64,000 nucleotides of DNA from Pseudomonas sp. 14P_8.1_Bac3 (GTDB lineage Bacteria; Pseudomonadota; Gammaproteobacteria; Pseudomonadales; Pseudomonadaceae): positions 1-64,000 of the forward strand of contig NZ_JANLOD010000069.1 of the NCBI RefSeq assembly GCF_025466085.1, given 5' to 3'. Position 1 is the stretch's first letter. Each line of letters starts with the position of its first letter. Shown piece after piece: positions 17,391 to 26,293 of this stretch. The notes under the pieces were generated by a model. That model did no database searches, was not told the origin of the DNA, and saw only the letters and a list, made by a program, of their open reading frames with translations. The position numbers and the translations under genes are program-made.

Positions 17391-18353
17391 ATGCGTAAGT
17401 CATTGATGCGTATGACATTGCGTCAATTGCAGATTTTCAATGAAGTCTGCGATTTGCGGTCGTACAGCCGCGCGGCGGATGAAATGTCGCTTACGCAACC
17501 GGCCGTGAGCTTGCAGATTCGGCAACTTGAAGAGCTGATTGGTCAGCCGTTGTTCGATTACGTTGGCAAAAAACTCTACATGACCGAGGCCGCGGAAGCG
17601 CTTCAGCGGGCCAGCCGTGACATTTTCGGCCGCCTGGAAAACCTCGACATGCAACTGTCGGACATGCAGGGATCGTTGCAGGGCCAGCTGAAACTGGCCG
17701 TGGAGTCCAGCGCCAAGTATTTCGTGCCGCACCTGTTTGCCGCGTTCAAGCGCCAGCATCCAGAGGTGAACCTGCAACTGACGGTGGTCAACCGCGGGCA
17801 GGTGATCCGGCGCCTCTCCGACAACCGTGATGACCTGGTGATCATGTCCATGGTGCCGCAGGACATGGGCCTGGAGTTTCTGCCGTTTCTCAACAACCCG
17901 ATCGTCGCCGTGGCGCCGCCGGATCATCCGCTGTGTCACATGGGCCCGCTGCGCTTGCAGGACCTTGAGCCCTACACCCTGCTGCTGCGCGAGTCCGGCT
18001 CGGGTACGCGGCTGGCGTGCGAAGAGTATTTCAAGGAAAAGCGCGTGCACTTCAACCAGACCCAGGAGGTCTCCTCGGCCGAAGCCCAGCGCGAATGTGT
18101 GCTGGCGGGTCTGGGCGTGGCGCTGTTGACACGCCACGCCCTGAACCTTGAGTTGGCGACCGGTGGCCTGATCGAGTTACCGATCGAGGAACTGCCGCTG
18201 TTTCGCAGTTGGTGCCTGGTGCAGGCCAAGGCCAAACGGCTATCACCGGTGGCCCACGCGTTCCTTGCGTTTATCCGCAGCGAGCGGGTGCAGATCAGCG
18301 CCCTGGTTGAGCGTTTCGACGGGAAGTTGCGGGAGCTGCCTGCCAGTAGTTGA
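17391..18353 (+). CDS. pycR: LysR-family regulator of pyruvate carboxylase
   Basis: A 320-residue LysR protein. The winged HTH is MTLRQLQIFNEVCDLRSYSR with LTQPAVSLQIRQLEELIGQP. The C-terminal domain is a CysB/CbbR-type effector fold; LRESGSGTRLACEEYF is typical of the CbbR group. It is divergent from pycA, as with PycR (PA5437) in P. aeruginosa. The ATG at 17391 follows GGGAG by about 11 bases; an internal ATG at 17406 is the alternative. The last 59 bases overlap the convergent small gene at 18295-18504. Confidence 0.88.
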   Translation: MRKSLMRMTLRQLQIFNEVCDLRSYSRAADEMSLTQPAVSLQIRQLEELIGQPLFDYVGKKLYMTEAAEALQRASRDIFGRLENLDMQLSDMQGSLQGQLKLAVESSAKYFVPHLFAAFKRQHPEVNLQLTVVNRGQVIRRLSDNRDDLVIMSMVPQDMGLEFLPFLNNPIVAVAPPDHPLCHMGPLRLQDLEPYTLLLRESGSGTRLACEEYFKEKRVHFNQTQEVSSAEAQRECVLAGLGVALLTRHALNLELATGGLIELPIEELPLFRSWCLVQAKAKRLSPVAHAFLAFIRSERVQISALVERFDGKLRELPASS

Positions 18354-18504
18354 GTTCGAGTTCGGGAAAATCGCTGACCTCGGCCAGCAACTGGCGGCGC
18401 TCGCAGCGATCTTCGATAGCGCGGCGGAATTCCATGCGGCGCTGGTCTTCTTGCTGACGACGGGTTTTGACGGCGCTGTTGCGTTCTTCGTAGGGCTGGG
18501 CCAT
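18295..18504 (-). CDS. small highly charged protein, PA3496-like
   Basis: 69 residues with a very basic/acidic helical core (KTRRQQEDQRRMEFRRAI, then EDRCERRQLL). It has a good RBS (GGGAGACTCGAA before the ATG), which separates it from shadow frames. It resembles a family of small Pseudomonas proteins annotated as putative envelope-integrity proteins (PA3496 type). That identification is from memory of the motif and is moderate. It converges with and overlaps the end of pycR by 59 bp. Confidence 0.65.
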   Translation of the reverse strand: MAQPYEERNSAVKTRRQQEDQRRMEFRRAIEDRCERRQLLAEVSDFPELELNYWQAAPATSRRNAQPGR

Positions 18505-18622
18505 TTCGAGTCTCCCAAGGCGATTACGGGAGTTACAGGATGGGCGCGGGGGATGACGGTTTGGCGGCGGGGGGATGACAGTGCGATGAATGCTGCGACG
18601 AGGCGTTGCAACCGCCTGACGC

Positions 18623-18688
18623 CATCGCGCGCAGGCTCATTCCCACAATCGACCGAGGCTCCCTGTGGGAGCGAGCCTGCTCGCGATT
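18623..18688. repeat. REP pair
   Basis: CATCGCGCGCAGGCTCATTC (diverged) and TGTGGGAGCGAGCCTGCTCG lie between the small charged-protein gene and the RpiR gene. Confidence 0.7.
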
Positions 18689-18714
18689 AAGGTCGGAACG
18701 ACTTCACGACGACG

Positions 18715-19581
18715 TCAGTCGTCCAGCGCCTTCACCGACTTGGGCGACAACCGCAAGCTGCGAAGGCTGCGCTTGACGCTCTTGAGGTGGTTGACCAGGC
18801 TCGGACCGCGCGCCATGGCCACGCCCATCGCCAGCACGTCGATCACCACCAGGTGGGCGATTCGTGAGGTCAGCGGCGTATAGATCTCGGTGTCTTCGTG
18901 CACATCAATCGCCAGGTTGACGGTCGACAACTCGGCGAGCGGCGTCTGGCTCGGGCACAGGGTGATCAGCGAGGCGCCGCTTTCGCGCACCAGGTTCGCG
19001 GTGATCAACAGATCCTTGGAGCGCCCGGACTGGGAAATACAGATCGCCACGTCAGTCGGCTTCAACGTCACCGCCGACATCGCCTGCATGTGCGGATCGG
19101 AATAGGCTGCGGCCGTCAGCAACAACCGGAAGAACTTGTGCTGGGCATCCGCCGCCACCGCACCCGAGGCCCCGAAGCCGTAGAACTCGACACGCTGAGC
19201 CTGGGACATCAGCGACACCGCCCGTTGCAACTCCACCGGATCGAGCTTCTCGCGAACCTCCATTAGGGTGTGCAATGTCGTGTCGAAAATTTTCAGGCTG
19301 TAGTCGGCGACCGAATCGTCTTCATGGATCGCAAACTGACCGAAGCTCGCACCGGCCGCCAGGCTCTGCGCCAGCTTCAGCTTCAGATCCTGAAACCCGG
19401 AACAACCGATGGCACGGCAGAACCGCACGATGGTCGGCTCGCTGATGCCCACGCTGTGGGCCAGGTCGGCCATGGAACTGTGCATCACCGCCGCTGGGTC
19501 AAGCAGCACGTGGTCGGCGACCTTGAGCTCCGACTTGCGTAACAGGTGACGTGACTGGGCGATGTGTTGCAGCAGATTCAA
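18715..19581 (-). CDS. RpiR-family regulator, HexR-like
   Basis: 288 residues. The N-terminal HTH_6 domain includes HSSMADLAHSVGISEPTIVR and FCRAIGCSGFQDLKLKLAQS. The C-terminal SIS sugar-phosphate-binding domain carries FYGFGASG and CISQSGRSKDLL. The sequence is very like HexR, the KDPG-responsive repressor of glucose catabolism. Its location beside pycA/pycB matches PA5438 rather than the hexR-zwf locus, so this is probably the second HexR-like protein. A HexR-type palindrome 46 bases upstream suggests autoregulation. No zwf gene follows here. Confidence 0.88.
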   Translation of the reverse strand: MNLLQHIAQSRHLLRKSELKVADHVLLDPAAVMHSSMADLAHSVGISEPTIVRFCRAIGCSGFQDLKLKLAQSLAAGASFGQFAIHEDDSVADYSLKIFDTTLHTLMEVREKLDPVELQRAVSLMSQAQRVEFYGFGASGAVAADAQHKFFRLLLTAAAYSDPHMQAMSAVTLKPTDVAICISQSGRSKDLLITANLVRESGASLITLCPSQTPLAELSTVNLAIDVHEDTEIYTPLTSRIAHLVVIDVLAMGVAMARGPSLVNHLKSVKRSLRSLRLSPKSVKALDD

Positions 19582-19910
19582 GGGGCTGGACTCTTGTTAT
19601 TGGCAGATGCCGGGGATGTAGCAAGCTTGTAGTTATACTACATGAATCGGCTTTTTGCCTGCTCAATGCGTAACCGAATCCCTCGCTTTCAGGCGTGCGT
19701 GTCCCATGTAGCACTCATCCGCGAAGCTTCAGCGCGACTGAATATATCTTGAAGATTAACGACCGGCATTTAAAGTAGCGGATGTTAGTTAACCAGAGCA
19801 CAACACCGAAAGTTACAACTCAAACCAACTTATCCCTCTACAAAAACAACTTAAGCTAGTTATATTGTTTGCGCAGGACGCCATTAACTTAATTACAGGA
19901 GTTACACACC
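19582..19910. other. 329-bp AT-rich intergenic region
   Basis: No gene is seen. It holds the HexR-type operator (19628-19642) near its left end. The stretch 19740-19900 is clearly AT-richer than the flanks and ends with the RBS AGGAG of the small gene at 19911. Confidence 0.6.
19628..19642. promoter_or_regulatory. HexR-type operator
   Basis: TGTAGT-TAT-ACTACA is a perfect palindrome, preceded by T, fitting the HexR consensus TTGT-N7/8-ACA(A) and TGTAATTAAATTACA. It lies 46 bases upstream of the RpiR gene start. Confidence 0.7.
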
Positions 19911-20225
19911 ATGAGTATTAAAACCAAAAACTGGACCGCACAAATCGACCGTATGCCAGGCGCCGCTTCCTTCCGCACCTTCGGCACCGTAACCGTCGCA
20001 CACACGGGCCTCACGCCAAAACTGGTGATGACACCGATTCAAGATAAGTCCTTCGATCTGCGACTGGAGTTGAAACTTGAGAGGACCAGCGAAATATCAC
20101 TGCAAGTCGAAACAGACAAGTTTGTCGAATATAAAGTAATGGGAAATTCCAACGTCACCGGCGTCAGCATTTTCTATGAAGGCAAACTTCTGCACCATAT
20201 TGATGATGTTCTGATTACCCAGTAA
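19911..20225 (+). CDS. hypothetical protein
   Basis: 104 residues, not recognised. No signal peptide, no transmembrane segment and no cysteine. The sequence alternates polar and hydrophobic residues (SFDLRLELKLERTSEISLQV), suggesting an all-beta fold. A clear RBS (AGGAG, 10 bases before the ATG) and a terminator hairpin just after the stop support a real monocistronic gene. It follows an AT-rich intergenic region, and its own GC is lower than its neighbours, so recent acquisition is possible. Confidence 0.7.
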   Translation: MSIKTKNWTAQIDRMPGAASFRTFGTVTVAHTGLTPKLVMTPIQDKSFDLRLELKLERTSEISLQVETDKFVEYKVMGNSNVTGVSIFYEGKLLHHIDDVLITQ

Positions 20226-20243
20226 TAAGTCATCAACGAGTTC

Positions 20244-20285
20244 GGAGCTTCCTGTCAGTCACGCTGTGCCTGACGGGAAGCTCCT
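20244..20285. terminator. terminator hairpin shared by convergent genes
   Basis: GGAGCTTCCTGTCAG pairs with CTGACGGGAAGCTCC (one G-T pair) around an 11-base loop, between the end of the 104-residue gene and the end of the c-di-GMP gene (stop at 20288). The U-tract is weak. Confidence 0.7.
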
Positions 20286-20287
20286 TC

Positions 20288-23149
20288 TCAGCCCTGGGCG
20301 CGTAGTAGCGCCGCCAGTCCATCCGCTGCTATCGGCCGACTGATCAGGTAGCCCTGCACTTCATCGCAGTGCTCAGCCTGCAGGAACTCAAGCTGCTCCG
20401 CCCGCTCGACCCCTTCAGCCACAACCTTCAATGACAACCCGTGAGCCATCGCAATGATCGCCCGGGTGATCGACGCATCCACACTGCCCTCCCCCAGACC
20501 GCGAATAAAGGCTTGATCGATCTTCACGTAATCCACCGGGATGCGCTTGAGGTAACTGAGGGACGAATAGCCGGTGCCGAAATCGTCGATGGCCAGTTTC
20601 ACTCCCAGATCACGCAACTGCTGGAACGTGGCGATGATGTGTTCGACGCTGTCCAGCAACTGGCTTTCGGTGAGCTCCAGTTCGAGGTAGTGCGGCGCCA
20701 GGCCGGTTTCTTCCAGGACCTGACGCACCAGGCTGACCAGCTTGCCCTGGCGCAACTGATGCACTGACAAATTCACCGACACACGAATCGGTTCCAGTCC
20801 CTGGCGTTGCCATTCGCAGGCCTGCCAGCAGGCCTGGCGCAACACGAACTCGCCGATCGCGCCGATCAGTCCGGTTTCTTCGGCCAGGCCGATGAAGTCG
20901 CCTGGCGGGACGCTGCCCATCGTCGGGTGATCCCAACGCACCAAGGCCTCGGCGGCATTCAGCCGGCCGCTGGCGAGGCACAGCTTTGGCTGGTAAAAAA
21001 CCTTCAGCTGCTTTTCTTCGATGGCTTTGCGCAGCTGGTTTTCCAACTGCAAACGTTCAAGGGTGCTGGCTTGCAGGCTCTCGGTGTAGAACTGGAAATT
21101 GTTGCCGCCCAAATGTTTGGCATGCTGCATGGCGATGTTCGACTGGCTCACCAGCGCGGAAATTTCCCGCGCGTTGTCCGGCAACATGCTGATGCCCATG
21201 GACGCGCTGACCACCAACTCGTGCCCTTCGACCGTCACCGGTACCCGCAATTTGGTCGACAGACGCGTCGCCACCCGCGCCAGGCTCGAGAGGCTGCCAT
21301 AAGCGTCGAACAGCACCGCGAACTCATCGCCGGACAATCGCGCGATGGTGTCCGCCTCCGGCAGCGCATTGACCAGGCGTCGGGCGATTTTCTGCAACAA
21401 CTGGTCGGCGATTTCATGACCGAGGCTGTCATTGAGCAATTTGAAACGGTCGAGATTGATGTGCAGCAACGCCAGACTGCGACCGCCCTGACGCACGCGC
21501 TGATGCGCCTCACGCAATCGCTCGCGGAACAGCGAACGGTTGGCCAGCCCGGTGAGTTCGTCATAGTGAGTCAGGTAGCGCATGCGCTCTTCGGATTCGC
21601 GCCGCGCCGAGAGGTCGGCGAAGAAGCCGACGATATGGCTGACATTGCCCCGGGTGTCGCGCACGGCATTCAGTTGCAGCCATTGCGGATACAGCTCGCC
21701 ATTCTTGCGGGTTTCCACCAGCTCGCCCTGCCAGCTGCCGTGTTGCTCCAACGCCTGATGAATCGCGCCATAGTGCCGACGGGCATCGCGGCTGCACGGT
21801 AACTCCACGACATTGCGCCCGAGCATGTCTTCGATGTCGTAACCGGTTAAGCGGCTGAACGCTTGGTTGACCGCGATGAGTGCGTAATTCGGGTCAAAAA
21901 TCATGATGCCTTCGCTGGCCGCCTCGAACACCGTCGCCGCCAGTTGCTGCTGTGCTTCCATGCTTTTGCTGGCGGTGATGTCGCGGCGGGTGCCGACCAT
22001 GCGGATCACCCGGCCATTTTCGGCACGCTCCACCGCTCGCCCACGGTCCTCGATCCAGACCCAATGGCCATCGCCATGACGCACGCGGTATTCAATCTGA
22101 TAGTCCTCGCTGCGGCCCTTCAAATGCTCGACCAGCGCACGCTTGAGCGACGGCAAATCCTCGGGGTGCAGGCGCGGCTTGAGATGACGCAGCATGGCCG
22201 TGACGAACTCCGGCTCCAGGCCGAACAATTCCTGAATCTGCGTGTGGTGGACTTCATCGGTTTGCAGGTTCCAGTCCCACAGCCCCAGCTCGCTGGCCTT
22301 CAAGGCCAGCCCCAGACGCGCCTCGCTTTTGCTCAAAGCCTGGTTGGCGGCGTCCAGCTCCAGGCTGCGCTGGACGACGCGACTTTCCAGGCCGGTCTGG
22401 ATTTCGCGTAACTCGTCTTCGGCACGGCGGCGTTGGTCGATCTCCCTGGCCAGCTCGTGATTCAACAGATCGCTGCGGCTTTGGGCCTGCTGCAAATGCT
22501 CGATCAGCGCCTGATTCTGGAAGCGTCGCAGTAACCCGCGATCGATGAGCCGATTGACCTGCCAGGCGACGACACTCAGCGCCCCCAGCAAAATCAGGCC
22601 AAACCAGCCCCAGCCCTGCGCCTGCTCGTCGCCACCCCAGAACAGGTAGGCAATGGCCGGCAACAGACAAGGCAAGGTAAAGGACAGGAAGGCTGGCAGG
22701 CTGACCGCGTAGGCAACGCTGGCCGAAAGCGCTGCCGCGCCGATCAGGCCGAACACCCAGGCTTGCTGGATGAAATTGTCGGCGGGCACCAGGGCGATGC
22801 CGGCGCCGGCCAGCGTCAGGCCGGTCATCGCCGAGCCGAGCAAAAACATGCGGCGCCAGATCGGATGGGCCTGGCGGTTGGGAATCGCCGAGTCGAACGC
22901 CGCGACCTGAATCACTCGCAACGCCACCAGCGACAGCAACCACACCAGCCAGACGCTGACCACGAAATAGCGCTGCGGGCTCCAGAGCAATCCCGCGCAC
23001 ACCAGGCCGTTGATCAGCATGAACAGCGTCGGCAACAACGAGCCCTGATAAAGCAGGCGCGTGCGCTCGACCGCCATTTCCATGACGTACTGTTTGCGGA
23101 TAACCCGCGGCTCCACAGCGGGGCCCGACAGGTCGAAGCTGAGGGTCAT
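20288..23149 (-). CDS. membrane-bound PAS-GGDEF-EAL cyclic-di-GMP enzyme
   Basis: 953 residues. About six N-terminal membrane segments (residues ~35-200) are followed by a coiled coil (~215-290), two PAS domains with PAC motifs (~295-420 and ~425-545), then GGDEF (~560-705) and EAL (~715-950). The GGDEF signature reads SGDEF (in ARLSGDEFAVLF), so cyclase activity may be weak. The EAL domain is intact: AEALVRW, DDFGTGYSSLSYL, and KID/EGVE motifs, so net phosphodiesterase activity is likely. The start at 23149 (MTLSFDLSGP) is chosen as the first Met of the conserved part, though its RBS is weak. It is divergent from uvrD, as PA5442 is next to PA5443. Confidence 0.88.
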   Translation of the reverse strand: MTLSFDLSGPAVEPRVIRKQYVMEMAVERTRLLYQGSLLPTLFMLINGLVCAGLLWSPQRYFVVSVWLVWLLSLVALRVIQVAAFDSAIPNRQAHPIWRRMFLLGSAMTGLTLAGAGIALVPADNFIQQAWVFGLIGAAALSASVAYAVSLPAFLSFTLPCLLPAIAYLFWGGDEQAQGWGWFGLILLGALSVVAWQVNRLIDRGLLRRFQNQALIEHLQQAQSRSDLLNHELAREIDQRRRAEDELREIQTGLESRVVQRSLELDAANQALSKSEARLGLALKASELGLWDWNLQTDEVHHTQIQELFGLEPEFVTAMLRHLKPRLHPEDLPSLKRALVEHLKGRSEDYQIEYRVRHGDGHWVWIEDRGRAVERAENGRVIRMVGTRRDITASKSMEAQQQLAATVFEAASEGIMIFDPNYALIAVNQAFSRLTGYDIEDMLGRNVVELPCSRDARRHYGAIHQALEQHGSWQGELVETRKNGELYPQWLQLNAVRDTRGNVSHIVGFFADLSARRESEERMRYLTHYDELTGLANRSLFRERLREAHQRVRQGGRSLALLHINLDRFKLLNDSLGHEIADQLLQKIARRLVNALPEADTIARLSGDEFAVLFDAYGSLSSLARVATRLSTKLRVPVTVEGHELVVSASMGISMLPDNAREISALVSQSNIAMQHAKHLGGNNFQFYTESLQASTLERLQLENQLRKAIEEKQLKVFYQPKLCLASGRLNAAEALVRWDHPTMGSVPPGDFIGLAEETGLIGAIGEFVLRQACWQACEWQRQGLEPIRVSVNLSVHQLRQGKLVSLVRQVLEETGLAPHYLELELTESQLLDSVEHIIATFQQLRDLGVKLAIDDFGTGYSSLSYLKRIPVDYVKIDQAFIRGLGEGSVDASITRAIIAMAHGLSLKVVAEGVERAEQLEFLQAEHCDEVQGYLISRPIAADGLAALLRAQG

Positions 23150-23407
23150 AGGCAAAATTCTTGTTCTTATAATAATGAGCATGAGCCCGAAACGTGGACG
23201 GAGCATACACAAGCCAATGCCCTTACCAAACTGCCCCCGATCATAAATTCATCAAAAGCACAGAGCCCTTTTGCCCCTCGCAAACCCTGCAAGCGAGCCC
23301 CGCCAATGCTTGCAGCCGGTGACCGACCGGTCGTCCTGCGCATGAGTTTCATCGGCTAAAGCAAAGCGGGGTTTGCCCGGGGTGGCGCGGCCCCCTAGAA
23401 TGCCCCG

Positions 23408-25591
23408 ATGCGCGATGATCTCTCCCTTCTGCTGAATTCCCTCAACGATGCCCAACGCCAGGCCGTAGCTGCCTCCGTGGGTCGTCAGTTGGTCCTGGCC
23501 GGCGCCGGTTCCGGTAAAACCCGAGTGCTGGTGCACCGTATCGCCTGGTTGATCCAGGTCGAAAACGCCTCGCCCCACTCCATCCTGTCGGTGACCTTCA
23601 CCAACAAGGCGGCTGCCGAGATGCGGCATCGCATCGAGCAGTTGATGGGGCTGAACCCGGCCGGCATGTGGGTCGGCACCTTCCACGGCCTGGCGCACCG
23701 CTTGTTGCGGGCGCACTGGCAGGAAGCCGGCCTGAGCCAGACTTTCCAGATTCTCGACAGCGACGACCAGCAACGCCTGGTCAAACGCGTCATCCGCGAG
23801 TTGGGCCTGGACGAGCAACGCTGGCCGGCCCGTCAGGCCCAGTGGTTCATCAACGGGCAGAAAGATGAAGGCCTGCGGCCGCAGCACATTCAAGCCAGCG
23901 GCGATCTGTTCCTGGCGACCATGCGCAGCATTTATGAAGCCTACGAGGCCGCGTGCCTGCGTGCCGGCGTCATCGACTTCTCCGAACTGCTGCTGCGCGC
24001 CCTCGACTTGTGGCGCGATCATCCGGGTTTGCTGGCGCATTATCAGAAGCGTTTCCGGCACATCCTGGTGGACGAGTTCCAGGACACCAACGCCGTGCAG
24101 TACGCCTGGCTGCGTCTGCTGGCCAAAGGCGGCGACAGCCTGATGGTGGTCGGTGACGACGACCAGTCGATCTACGGCTGGCGTGGCGCGAAAATCGAGA
24201 ACATCTACCAGTATTCCGACGATTTCCCCGATGCCGAGATCATTCGCCTGGAGCAGAACTACCGCTCCACCGCCGGCATCCTCAAAGCCGCCAACGCCCT
24301 GATCGCCAACAACACCGGGCGCATGGGCAAAGAGCTGTGGACCGACGGCGGAGATGGCGAAGCGATCAACCTGTACGCCGCGTTCAACGAACACGACGAA
24401 GCACGCTACGTCGTGGAAACCATCGAAAGTGCGCTGAAAACCGGCCTGGCCCGCAGCGATATCGCGATTTTGTACCGCTCCAACGCCCAATCGCGGGTTT
24501 TGGAAGAAGCCTTGCTGCGCGAGCGCATTCCGTATCGCATCTATGGCGGCCAGCGCTTCTTCGAGCGGGCGGAAATCAAGAACGCCATGGCCTACCTGCG
24601 CTTGCTCGAAGGCCGCGGCAACGATGCGGCACTGGAGCGGGTGATCAACGTACCGGCGCGCGGCATCGGTGAGAAAACCGTTGAAGCGATTCGCGAACAC
24701 GCGCGCCACAGCGATGTGTCGATGTGGGAAGCGATGCGCCTGCTGGTCGCCAATAAAGGCCTCACTGGCCGCGCTGCCGGCGCACTGGGCGCATTTATCG
24801 AACTGATCGAGAACCTCGCCGCCAAGTGTCTGGAGATGCCGCTGCACCTGATGACGCAAACGGTCATTGAGCAGTCCGGACTGATTGCCTACCACGAAGC
24901 GGAAAAAGGCGAGAAAGGCCAGGCCCGGGTAGAAAACCTTGAGGAACTGGTCAGCGCCGCACGCGCCTTTGAGAACTCGGAAGAGGAGGAAGACCTCACG
25001 CCACTGGCGGCGTTCCTCGGTCACGCGTCGCTGGAGGCCGGGGACACCCAGGCCGACGAGCACGAAGACAGCATTCAGTTGATGACCTTGCACAGCGCCA
25101 AAGGCCTGGAATTCCCTTACGTGTTCCTGGTGGGCATGGAAGAAGGCCTGTTCCCGCACAAGATGAGCCTGGAAGAACCCGGCCGCCTTGAGGAAGAGCG
25201 ACGCCTGGCTTACGTCGGCATCACCCGCGCCATGCAGAACCTGGTGATGACCTATGCTGAAACCCGACGCCTGTACGGCAGCGAAACCTACAACAAGGTG
25301 TCGCGTTTCGTACGTGAAGTGCCGAAGGGCCTGATTCAGGAAGTGCGACTTTCCAACAGTGTCAGCCGTCCGTTCGGCGGAGGTCAGCAGCAGAGTTCCA
25401 GCAGCTTGTTCGGCGGCAGCGAAATCCCCGACACCGGCTTCAGCCTTGGCCAGGCCGTTCGGCACTCGGTGTTTGGCGATGGCGTGATCCTGAACTTCGA
25501 AGGCGCCGGCGCACAGGCACGGGTGCAGGTGAATTTCAGCGAAGGCAGCAAGTGGCTGATGCTGGGTTACGCGAAGCTGGAAGCGATTTAG
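23408..25591 (+). CDS. uvrD: DNA helicase II (UvrD)
   Basis: A 727-residue superfamily 1A helicase for nucleotide-excision and mismatch repair. Walker A is AGAGSGKTRVLVHRI, motif II is VDEFQDTN and motif III is GDDDQSIYGWRGA. Motif IV and beyond include LEQNYRST, and motif V/VI read LMTLHSAKGLEF and YVGITRAM. The C-terminal Tudor-like domain (SVFGDGVILNFEGAG) is present, so the protein is full length. A REP element follows directly. A 737-codon frame on the opposite strand is a codon-bias shadow. Confidence 0.96.
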   Translation: MRDDLSLLLNSLNDAQRQAVAASVGRQLVLAGAGSGKTRVLVHRIAWLIQVENASPHSILSVTFTNKAAAEMRHRIEQLMGLNPAGMWVGTFHGLAHRLLRAHWQEAGLSQTFQILDSDDQQRLVKRVIRELGLDEQRWPARQAQWFINGQKDEGLRPQHIQASGDLFLATMRSIYEAYEAACLRAGVIDFSELLLRALDLWRDHPGLLAHYQKRFRHILVDEFQDTNAVQYAWLRLLAKGGDSLMVVGDDDQSIYGWRGAKIENIYQYSDDFPDAEIIRLEQNYRSTAGILKAANALIANNTGRMGKELWTDGGDGEAINLYAAFNEHDEARYVVETIESALKTGLARSDIAILYRSNAQSRVLEEALLRERIPYRIYGGQRFFERAEIKNAMAYLRLLEGRGNDAALERVINVPARGIGEKTVEAIREHARHSDVSMWEAMRLLVANKGLTGRAAGALGAFIELIENLAAKCLEMPLHLMTQTVIEQSGLIAYHEAEKGEKGQARVENLEELVSAARAFENSEEEEDLTPLAAFLGHASLEAGDTQADEHEDSIQLMTLHSAKGLEFPYVFLVGMEEGLFPHKMSLEEPGRLEEERRLAYVGITRAMQNLVMTYAETRRLYGSETYNKVSRFVREVPKGLIQEVRLSNSVSRPFGGGQQQSSSSLFGGSEIPDTGFSLGQAVRHSVFGDGVILNFEGAGAQARVQVNFSEGSKWLMLGYAKLEAI

Positions 25592-25605
25592 GACTTATCC
25601 GCTTT

Positions 25606-25637
25606 CCTATGGGAGCGAGCCTGCTCGCTCCCACAGG
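25606..25637. repeat. REP hairpin, no spacer
   Basis: CCTATGGGAGCGAGCCTGCT runs directly into its complement CGCTCCCACAGG, forming a compact hairpin 15 bases after uvrD. Confidence 0.75.
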
Positions 25638-25674
25638 AGTTCGTATTGGACGTTGATGCAGGGGTGCACGGATC

Positions 25675-26115
25675 ATGGGCACAGGCTTCTTTTCTTCCTG
25701 GACATTCTGGGCCCTGATGTCGGCGGCTTTCGCGGCGATGACCGCGATCTTCGCCAAGGTCGGCATCGAAAACGTCAATTCCGACTTCGCCACTTTGCTC
25801 CGTACCGTGGTGGTTCTTATAAGCCTGGCCTTGATTTTGTGGGCCACGGACCAATATCAGTCCTTAGGATCGATCTCTGCGAAGAGCTACCTGTTCCTGC
25901 TGCTGTCGGGGCTGGCCACGGGCGCTTCGTGGATCTGCTATTTCCGCGCATTGAAGCTGGGGCCGGCTGCGCTGGTCGCTCCAGTGGACAAACTCAGCGT
26001 GGTGCTGGTGGCAGTGCTCGGCGTGATCCTGCTGGGCGAGAAACTCGACCTGCGCCAATGGGGCGGAATCGGCCTGATCACGGCCGGCGTGGTGATGTTG
26101 GCGCTGCGACGCTAG
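25675..26115 (+). CDS. EamA-family half-size transporter
   Basis: 146 residues with five hydrophobic segments, one EamA (DMT) repeat rather than the usual two. The C-terminal motif VAPVDKLSVVLVAVLGVILLG followed by EKLDLRQWGGIGLI is typical of DMT helices 4-5. Such half-size proteins work as dimers in the inner membrane; the substrate is unknown. The ATG at 25675 follows AGGGGT. It stands alone between uvrD and the Tim44-like gene. Confidence 0.85.
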   Translation: MGTGFFSSWTFWALMSAAFAAMTAIFAKVGIENVNSDFATLLRTVVVLISLALILWATDQYQSLGSISAKSYLFLLLSGLATGASWICYFRALKLGPAALVAPVDKLSVVLVAVLGVILLGEKLDLRQWGGIGLITAGVVMLALRR

Positions 26116-26293
26116 ACATCCTCCTACAGAACTTATTCATTCCTCCTACAGACCAAAGTTAACAGGCCTTATTGCGCTGACTGAAGCTGAATGCAACCTG
26201 TCAGGCAAAAGCCCGAAACACTCTGCCGCTAGCCAGTAACACTTCAGCTGTGCAACATGGCGCGCGTGCCATCCACAAATGGGAATTCCCTTT

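Noticed and set aside
23252..25465. A 737-codon open frame antisense to uvrD
   Set aside because: It mirrors the codon bias of uvrD, has no RBS and shows no domain. UvrD motifs on the other strand are complete.
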